Below, piece by piece: positions 37,232-46,900 of a stretch of DNA of 64,000 nucleotides; positions within the stretch are counted from its first letter, which is position 1; each line of letters opens with the position of its first letter. Made by a program: the position numbers and the translations under genes. The stretch is taken from NCBI GenBank assembly GCA_947247005.1, contig OX365952.1:43752722-43816721 (forward strand), given 5' to 3'. Source of the stretch: Spisula solida. Taxonomy: Eukaryota; Mollusca; Bivalvia; Venerida; Mactridae. The notes under the pieces were generated by a model, which saw only the letters and a list, made by a program, of their open reading frames with translations, searched no databases and was not told the origin of the DNA.

Positions 37232-38950
37232 AGTTTACTTTGACGTTACGCACGAAACTGGTGTATTTTCGATAAATCGAACGTAATGCCTGGAATTAGT
37301 GTGCCTAATTCATATAAATAACTTACTACTATAAAGTCCTGTATATCGACGGAAAGAGCATACATGGAGCTTCGTTCTTATGTACATATTTAAAGAATAT
37401 CGTGTTATATAAGAATTATATTCTACGTTTTCAAAAGAAAGTGACGTCAAAAAACGGTGTCACACGTTGCGTCCAAAGCAAGACAGCGGGATGCATAAAC
37501 ATGCTGTGTCGATATTTTTTATCAAAAATCGCCAAAACTTCGTCAATTTGTATCACGATGACCTAACGACGTGACATCATGTCCGCGAACATCATATGCA
37601 AATAATAAGCGTTTGGTCGTGATTTTATGAAACTGTCATCAGATGTCACAAATAAGACCAATGCAAGAATAGGTATAGAAAAAACACATTTTAGCTATCA
37701 CTAATAAATACAATGCCACTATTGTTTTAATGAATTTTTACCTTATATATATCCGCACAATAAGGTACTAGTTATTTTAGGTATTGTCATCACTGTGAAT
37801 TTTATTTCATTTATAAACACGTAAACTGAAATTGTCCCAACGTTATAATGACGTCACAACGGACGGTATAACGCAATTTGTTTTGAAAAAAATGTATATA
37901 TAATTACAATTTCATACGGTAAAAATCCAATGAAGTAGATTTTGAATACATATGCATATATTCTGTGTTAAGCAACTAGTATAAATATTAACCGTATTGC
38001 TTGAAAGTGACAAATGAACAAAATGAAGACTAATGTCCCATGAACGTTTTTACGTCATTTTGGTGACTGAAATATGGTGATCGTTTATTAAAATTTAAGA
38101 TAATCAGAATCATGTATTCGGGTGAGAAAAATTGTTAAAATATAACAAAATGGTAACATGTGTACGTGTTTACTGTGGTATTTTGTCCTAGAACTAATAC
38201 GTATATGCACATTTTATATTACGTTATAATTGTCCAGTAAAATGTCCCATATAACGAAAATATTCATTTTCGTCGTTGTTTCGCGGTACACACTTTGCAT
38301 TACGCTTCATGGTGAGCAAATATGCGCCATTACATTCTTTTAATTATTTGAAGTATTAAATGGTAGACTATTACCTACCGTGCTGTGTAATTTGTTTTCA
38401 CATGCTTTAAATTTTAATGCGATTTTTCAAGCGTCAGATTTGTCCAGTGGAATGTCCCATACGACGTTTTTTACTAGTACATGTATGACGAATTTATTGC
38501 ATTACAAATAGCGTTTGTCCAAAATGTATGAGCCGCAATATATTTATTGTCGATAATAATATTAACAATAATAATAAGTATTACTGTTTATATTATCGAC
38601 AATTCTATAAAAAATATAGCTTTATTCGATACCGATTCCGATTATTTGAAGTAATTCTGTAGATTTCTAATGATGCGGGAATAGTCGGGTAGTGCCATTT
38701 TCAAAAAAAAAATGTTGTCAGAGAGAGCGAGAGAGAGAGAAAGAGAGAGAGAGAGAGGGGGGGGGATCCCATGCGTATAGAATACCCTCAATATATAATG
38801 ATCTTCTTATGCGTGATCCAGTGAATCAAAGTATAAACTTAATTAACTGCTAGGCGTCGTAAACAAACACGCAAAAGTCGACGTTTACGTCGTTTTTTGA
38901 CGCAACGTTTTTATGTACCAGTTTCGTGCGTAACGTCTTTACTGTTTACT
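37232..38950. mobile_element. ORF-less TIR element, about 1.72 kb
   Basis: The left end tgacgttacgcacgaaactg and the right end cagtttcgtgcgtaacgtc are inverses over about 30 bp. Between them no frame resembles a transposase. Short motifs recur inside (aatgtcccat at three places, each near a tacgac/ataacg word). It looks like a non-autonomous DNA transposon or a deeply decayed copy. Confidence 0.65.
38718..38767 (+). repeat. (GA)n tract followed by poly-G
   Basis: Mostly GA dinucleotides with a few interruptions, then about 11 G. Confidence 0.9.
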
Positions 38951-39054
38951 GTTTCATCGGAGTTGAGTAAGCGCTCATTGCGCTTGTAGACTCCATACAT
39001 TAGTTGTACATTTTTCCGGTTTCCGGTTGAAAAAGTCGACAAAAATTTAAAAAT

Positions 39055-40340
39055 TTGCGTCGCTAGTATATACCGTTCAGGTTAAACCTTCGATCTCTCC
39101 ACGCTATATCAAGCTTGATTTTAAAAGAGTTGACACTAGAGCTGTTTACAATAATTCCATCCAGGTTGTTCCATTCGTCGATTGCTCGAGCAGGGAAAGC
39201 ATTTAAACGCAAAGATTTTACACAACGATCTTTTGTGAGCCGGTATAAGTGCCTACACGTAAAATTGTCATTGAAAGAAAATAGTTTTTCACAATTATAG
39301 TCTTCAAGGCCATTAATCATTTTAAACAACTGAATCATGTCATAGCGTTGTCTCCTATAGAGCATCGTTCGCAGATTAAGGTGGAACCATACTATAAAAA
39401 AAATTCTAACCCATATACAAGTTTGGTATCATAGTAAACTTTGATTTATTCCCAATTCAATGTCGCGTCTTATATCTCCATGCGCGTTACCATGACGTTA
39501 CTATGACGTCGTGAAGTTACCATGGAAAACGCGTTTTGACGTCGTTCCGTGGAAGGCACAGGAAGCAAGAAATAGCACACACAGGGCTTCACTATTACAC
39601 GACAGGTAATAAGTTGGTATCATTCGACGCATTATGTAATTGGGAATCTAGTCACGTTAATATATTAACACTTAATCTAATAACGTGCTAAAAAAGTGGG
39701 AAAAGTCGTACCTGGCATTTTGGTGTTTTCAAAAATATCTGACGTTTCGACTAATTGCAAAAATTCCACCCGTCAAAAAATGTTTAAACTTTCAGAGTAT
39801 GAGAGTCCTTTTAATTCTGGTATAATGCGGGTTGCTCGCCTCAGTATGTTTTCGATGACTTGCTTATTTTTCTTTGTCGTTGGGAACCATACAGTGCATC
39901 CATAGTCAATGATAGACCGAATCAAACTTTTGTAGAGTATTAGAAAAAGTTTCTTATCCATAAACTGGAATGATCTCTTCACCATGCCTAACAGTCTGTT
40001 GCAACGATTCACTACACTTGAAACATGCTTATTGAATTTCAAAGAGCTTTCAAAAATCACTCCCAAATCCTTCTCCTCGTCACAGTTTGGAATCTCAATG
40101 TTTTGGTTCTGGTTATCTCTCATGTGGTATTGCAAACTTAAGCAGCCACTTATCACTCCAGTTGTAAAGTTTCTCAAGGTCACTTTCAATTTTATCTTGG
40201 TCATCAGAAGTATGTATAGCACGATAAATTTTACTGTCGTCAGCAAACAACTTGCATACTGATTCTAGTTCATCTGGCATGTCATTCATATAAATAACGA
40301 ATAAAACTGGTCCGAGCACAGAGCCTTGAGGAAGGCAGCC
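39055..40340 (-). pseudogene. LINE (CR1/Jockey-type) reverse transcriptase remnant, inverted segment
   Basis: The minus strand reads PQGSVLGPVLFVIYMND, then KLFADDSKIYRA (intact FADD box), then, after a frameshift near 40190-40240, DLGVIFESSLKFNKHV, YGCTVWFPTTKK and ELKGLSYSESLN. The frame is cut by about 400 bp of foreign DNA and resumes with MLYRRQRYDMIQLFKMINGL to the ORF end at 39063. It is 5'-truncated at the PQGSV region. The frameshift and insertion make it non-functional. Its arrangement with 40341-40575 suggests one inverted insertion. Confidence 0.85.
39375..39775. mobile_element. Insertion of about 400 bp inside the LINE remnant
   Basis: It separates two parts of one reverse-transcriptase frame that should be contiguous (ESLN and LRTMLYRRQ). 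The ends share an inverted ggtggaa/ttccacc, too short to name a family. No ORF. Confidence 0.6.
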
Positions 40341-40575
40341 TTAATCTATAAGCAAAGTATTAGAAATCTTAGGAACTTGCAATTTATTTATATTTTGACT
40401 TTCTTTCAGCTGTGTATATATGTAATTATGTTTATAGTTATTATTTGCCTTTCATGTAACTTTTATCAATGCACAATGTCATATATTATGTCAATGTTAT
40501 ATGAGGCTCACAGGGAAGACTGGGTATACCCAACTGTGTTGCCTCTTTAAATAAAGTCGTTATTATTATTTTGTA
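40341..40575 (+). mobile_element. LINE 3' UTR and (ATT)n tail, sense orientation
   Basis: The end reads gactgggtatacccaactgt, gcctctttaaataaagtcg, then ttattattatt. This is the usual 3' end of CR1/Jockey-like elements in invertebrates. It directly adjoins the inverted ORF segment on its left. Confidence 0.65.
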
Positions 40576-40745
40576 AAATTTCACAGGGTCAAATTTCACC
40601 ATTCATGAATCTTGTCCTGATTTATGTGAATTTGGTTGAAACGGTATCCAAACATATCGTACACGGGTCGAAGTGTCTTAGGGCGAACTGTCTAGTAAAT
40701 ATCACATTTTGTATTTTTTACTACAACACCGCCGGTATTTTCAAA

Positions 40746-40922
40746 ATGGCGTCGTTTTTAGAAAACATGCAAAACTATTTCAAAAACAATGGAAAAACTC
40801 GTGAGTTTGCGGCACATTCATCTAAAGTTCATTCTGTTGATTGGAACTCGGATGGAAGAAAACTTGCATCAGGTTCTTATGACAAGACAGTGAATGTTTT
40901 CCACCTGGATCGAGATAGACTG
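40746..40922 (+). CDS. THOC3: THOC3 exon 1
   Basis: Residues 1-59, starting MASFLENMQNYFKNNGKTR. It contains the first WD repeat (HSSKVHSVDW ... LASGSYDKTVNVF). It ends in phase 0 at ctg|gtgggt. Confidence 0.95.
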
Positions 40923-43900
40923 GTGGGTGATAAAAATCACTTTTTGTTTACATTTTTATGAAAGTTTAATTTACAAAGGTAAAAGTCACAAACCACTAAA
41001 TAAAATTGTTCTTTAGCTCAATGTTAAGTGACAATTGTCAGACCTAGATAATATCATGTTAAAGTCTATGGCCAGTTTAGTCCTACAAATATGACTCTCG
41101 GTTTGTTTTTTAACATTTGGACTTTAGTTTTCTAGAAGGCAGTGGCTAGCCGTCCCGCACCGGACGACTAGACAGCGAAATTAGTCGTCCGGCATAGGAC
41201 GACTAGCAAACGCTACTGGCATGCCAGTACGTGTATTGGCTAGGGAACTGTCATTCCATTTCTAAGCATTAGACATTCGGAATTTAGCTATTTTCTTGTG
41301 ATACGTATCACGTATGTTTCTACCTTATAATAAACTACGAATTTGACAAGACATGTCAGTTTATAAACTGGTACGAATGAATGCGGAAATTGTTGTCGGG
41401 TGTATTAGAAATGGAGCTAGAAGTAGTAAGGGAACATAGAGTGTTTCAATTACAGTATTATGAGGATTGGGAAAGTATATTACTTCATGCTGAAAAAATG
41501 AAATTGCTATGTTAGGTAATTGACGGTTTGGAATGTCACTGGTTATAATTGCGTGAAAACAATGCTGCCGTTTATGAATCGTATCATGGTATGCACTATT
41601 GTATATTGTATTTAAAATAAAAAAATAAAAATTACAATTTACAATTGTATTGGTTTGTATATAATTATGTGCCATTAAAACCGCGAATGAAAACTAATTA
41701 ATTGCCATATTAGCTTTGTTTGTGACACCTTGGCAAATTAACGTGCACACTTTGTTTTTCAATATGGCGGACAATATACAGAGATACACGGCCGATCACA
41801 AAATGGATGTAGATAAATGCACTAACATGTCTTGCGGAATTCCTAGTTTATTACAAGGTAGAAACATACGTGATACTTATCACAATAATATAACTGAAAT
41901 TCTGGATGCCTAATGCATAGAAATAGAATGACAGATCCCTAGCCAATGCACGTAGCGTTGCTAGTTGTCCGATGCCGGACGACTAATTTCGCTGTCTAGT
42001 CGTCCGGTGCCGGACGGCTAGCCACTACTTTTCTAGAAATCTAGACGTGATGAATACTGAGGTACTCAGATAATTGGCAGTATCCAACGTCTAGACGAGA
42101 ATGCTCAATCTCCTTTTCGCAAATTAAAATTACAAAGATATGTGTTCTTGAGTCGAAATATCAATATATATATGACATAGACTTTCATTTCAAACACTTA
42201 CACTTATAATGCAATAGTTAAACTCAATGTATACGAGTTAAATCTGATTTAAAGCCGAATTAAACGATGTAAACACGATTGTCAGCTGGTTCCACATACC
42301 GCAGTGTTATACAATTGCGTAAATATTACGAATCGGGTCAAACAAATTAAACGAAAATGTTACACTTACTGGTAATACTTCAATTTTCGTTTACAAAAAA
42401 ATTGTAATCCAGTATCGACCGATATTTTAAATCATCCAATCAGATCGCTGTATGCATTTATGCGGTCAACGTGATTTGCAAATTGAAAGTCAACGAGTGT
42501 AAATATTTAACCGGTATTTGGATTATTAAGATTTTTGGATTTAAAACGCATTTCGCAAGGTAACAATTTGAGTTTATGAGTACAATAATGGTTTAGGTTT
42601 AACAATATTGCATTTTAACGGCGTGACAAGTAAAATTCAGTTTGATTTTAATGTAAAACCTTCCGCTGTAAATTCGGGCGGAATGGTGCGATAGGAAATT
42701 GAGCATTTTCGGTATGACTTCGGTTTGAAAACGAAAGTCCAAATGTTAAAAAACAAACCGAGAGTCATATTTGTAGCCAATTATCAAAGTACCTCAGTAT
42801 TCATCACGTCTAGATTTCTGGACTATGGCCAGAACACGACCTATATCATTGAAAAGCAGTATGTTGCAGCTATAAAATAATTATAAGACCAAAAAAACAG
42901 GGGGTCATGTTTAATATAAGAAAGATTTTGTTCGTCAAATGCGGTAGACAAATTTTTACAGACGCGCAGACCGATCCAATGTGTGTTTTACCCTACTCTA
43001 CGTTCGCTTTGTCAAATATGCCAAAATCTCAAAATATTCAAAATGAAACACATTCACTCATTTAACTACATGTATACAATACCTTTTAAATTTAACTCAA
43101 TAAGATGATTCTAGTTCCATTTTGTCAAGGCATATCACCATTTCCAGGCAAACAGAAGTTTCTGTAAGGACTATTTGAATGTATCCAATTTTGTGTCGCG
43201 TATGCATTTAGTGGTTTATTACCTAAACTAAAGGCTATGTTTATCATAGTGTCATCCATATGGAAAGGGCCAGCCAATATTTGACTTATGAGACACCCAT
43301 CTTTTGTGCGTGCAGTCCTACCTCCCGTAGTCCAAGGTCTTTGATGATGATTAAAGATGACTGACTTGGCCTCGGAGATTCAAACTATCCGCATTGTGAA
43401 CATTACTCTTCAGCGAGCTGTTCAGTAATTAGTCAAGTATAAAATGTAAATTACGATTTTGATGCTGTTTTACTTTTAATATGACAACATACATTATATA
43501 TCAAAGCTACAGGAATTTGAGTTTCAAACCCTTATAACATCATACAGTGTATTACACAGACGCTTATTGTACAGCCACCTGAGCTTGAATTCACACCTTC
43601 TAATTCTTCACTTACATATCCCTTTGTTGAAATTGGGAATGTTTTCTATATTTTTTTGTTGATTTCCAGTCAAAAGATGTGACATTTCGTGGCCATGGTG
43701 ATAGTGTAGATCAATTGTGTTGGCATCCAAAACATCCAGATCAACTTGTTACAGCCAGCGGAGATAAAACCATCCGACTGTGGGATGCAAGAACAAATAA
43801 ATCTGTGGCTACTGTTAATACTAAAGGTTTAGTACACGATTATGTCTATCTTAGTAAGGACAGACAGGCCTAGTCACAGGGTCCTGTCTCTCTCAACACT

Positions 43901-46900
43901 TTGGCTCTAGAGGCCTATAATATTTCGTGTGACTCCCATTGACACTCTCGACATGCATCAATCTCATTTAAATCAGACCCTTAATACGCTTCACTACTTT
44001 ATGCTGATATAGGATCTGACGACACCCTGTTTGGGGTCATGTCGTGCTTGAGAGTTCATTTGAACATGACCTCTAACGGACAGTAGTAATATCTCTAACA
44101 GCGTAAAGAAATGGAGCAAATGTTAGGGTCTTAATTTAAGGAGATTGGACATGCATCAAATGTTTGTGTGACAGGTATGAGATAGTGACAAGAGTATATC
44201 AGAGGACCAGAGGCCTTTCAAATTTTTCCAAGAACTGCAGAGATTTCACAGTATCCATATTCTGTAGTAAACATGATAATTATAATGTTGGTATAAACAT
44301 GAGGCAGTCATTAGGAATGATTAAAAGAAGTGACAAAGTCAACTTGCTACTCTATCAGTGATCTGTAAACTAGATTTCATGTATCCCTCATTAGCCTTGT
44401 TAAACATACAGGAGTCAAATTATTATTTGATATACAATATATATTCACGGTAGTTCAAACTGATTTTGAATGCCTCTGACAGAACTGAAAACGGATGTAA
44501 CACTCTGACGGAAACAGGATACATGAAATTTGAGTTCTACCTGAGCGTTACCTTGATTTTAAGTTCCGTCAGAGCCATCAGTACAATTCTCTGACGGAAC
44601 TGAGAAGCGCTATTTTGGGTTTATTACCGTGAATAATATAGTTGTGAAAAATCAATTTGTCTTGCTGTTTAGGTCATTACTCAATGATCTTAACATACCG
44701 TTTAAAATATTCTTATGATGCAAGGCTTGCTTTCATGATCAATGTTTCAAACGTTTGTACCATCTTAATGACTATTGTAAAGGCGTCACCTCTATTGAAA
44801 GGGTCAGACAATTTTGACTTATGAGACACCTATCTTTTGTGTGTACATTACCTCCTTCTCTTATTGCCAGGCGCCTATGATAACCATTATTTAACTAGCT
44901 AGCAGGCTAGCGGCACACTAACCAACCACATCAGTTCTTTACCAGCTTCCACTGGTGTTCAAACATTCGATCTCTCATGTCCAAGGCGGACGCCCTTAGT
45001 TACAACTCTGTGACGGTTGCAGTTATTTATAAATTTATAACCTTTAATCTTTTTAAATAGTGCTTATTTTGTAGGTGAGAATATTAACATATGTTGGTCA
45101 CCAGATGGTAACACTATAGCTGTAGGAAATAAAGACGATCTTATTACATTTATTGATGCTAAAACACACCGATCCAGACTTGATCAACAGTACAACTTTG
45201 AAGTGAATGAAATCTCATGGAACAACGATGGTGATCTGTTCTTTCTCACCAGTGGACAGGGGTCGATTCATATCTTAAGGTAGGGATCAGTTCATATATT
45301 AAGGTAGGAAACAGTTCCTATACTTAGGTAGGAAACATAAAAACTTTCCTATATTAAGGTAGGGATCAGTTCATATATTAAGGTAGGAAACAGTTCCTAT
45401 ACTTAGGTAGGAAACATAAAAACTTTCCTATATTAAGGTAGGGATCAATTCATATTATAAGGTAGGAAACAGTTCGTATATTAAGGTAGGATACTGTTCA
45501 TATATTAAGGTGGGGATAAATTCATATATTGAGGTAGGGATCAGTTCATATTTTAAGGTACGGATCAGTTAATATGTTAAGGTAGGGATCAGTTCAAATT
45601 TCAAGGTAGGGATCAATTCTTATATTTAGGTAGGGATCAGTTCATATTTTAAGGTACGGATCAGTTAATATGTTAAGGTAGGGATCAGTTCAAATTTCAA
45701 GGTAGGGATCAATTCTTATATTTAGGTAGGATGTAGTACCAAAAAGGAGAGAGGAACATTCAGTCTGTCATTTAAGTAATAAGGAATGACTTATAAAAAC
45801 ATTTACTAAGTCAGGTGTGATTCATATAAGAAACAATTTTAGCTTACTCCATGTGGTATCTCAATATTTCATAAAATAGCCCCAGCCTGTGAAACACATC
45901 TTATCTTATTTACAAAATATGTTGTGACTTTGAACATGTCATGATTTTAATTGTCAAAGGGCTACCTCATCTTTCCAAAAGCAATATGCATCATCATATA
46001 AAAGACTATACCAACCCATCTATCTGCTTAATGCCATTATAAATCAATTCCCAGATTATCATCCCTGTCTTTTATCAAAAGGACTCTTCTGCAGTTGATA
46101 TCCTACATTTGTTAATGCACGTTTGCTTATTTCAATAGTCAACATCCCTACTGTTGGTTCAAGTGGAAATCTTGGATACATATGTTTTAAAAATGAATAT
46201 AAAAAATAAAGTCTCCCCTTCCCCTTTTGAATTTTATATAGCAAGACATTGATGACAGTGGTATATGTATTTCTGTATTGTAGTTATCCAGAGTTGAAAA
46301 CCCAGCATGTATTGAATGCACATCCAGCTAACTGTATCTGTATAGAGTTCGATCCTAAAGGCAAATATTTCGCTACTGGTAGTGCTGACGCGTTGGTCAG
46401 TTTGTGGGACATCTCAGAGTTGGTCTGTGTCCGAATGATTTCTAGGTAAGTTCTTCAGTCTTATTTCAAAATAATTTCTCAGGAACGTTCCTTGGGTGAC
46501 CCTCTCCCTTGAGTGACCCTCTCCCTAGATTCCTGCAAGTCGAGATGATTTGTTGAAAAGGGGTCTGCCAGGAGTTAGAAAGTAAATATACTTACAAAGT
46601 AGATGTCACATAAGACAGATTGGCTGGCCCTTAGGGGTGACAGTATATATTATAAATCAACACATATCTTATGGTGAATCAAAGAGATTGATCACTCAAG
46701 TTGTGTAACTGAACATAGGGCTCTTGTGGTTCATCTTGTCAGACTGCCTGTCTGGTATGCTCTGCCAATCAAATGCTCAACTGCTTATTTAGGGGTCATG
46801 GGTTGAACTGCTTCCTCTTCAGCAGTCACTGGTTGAGTCTTGAGAAAAGCATAATTATGTTCTTCTTCAAGAATTTAACTTAATTCTACTTTAAGAATTT

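Noticed and set aside
41361..41675. 104-codon minus-strand frame in THOC3 intron 1
   Set aside because: It lies in the AT-rich core of a TIR element and does not resemble a transposase.
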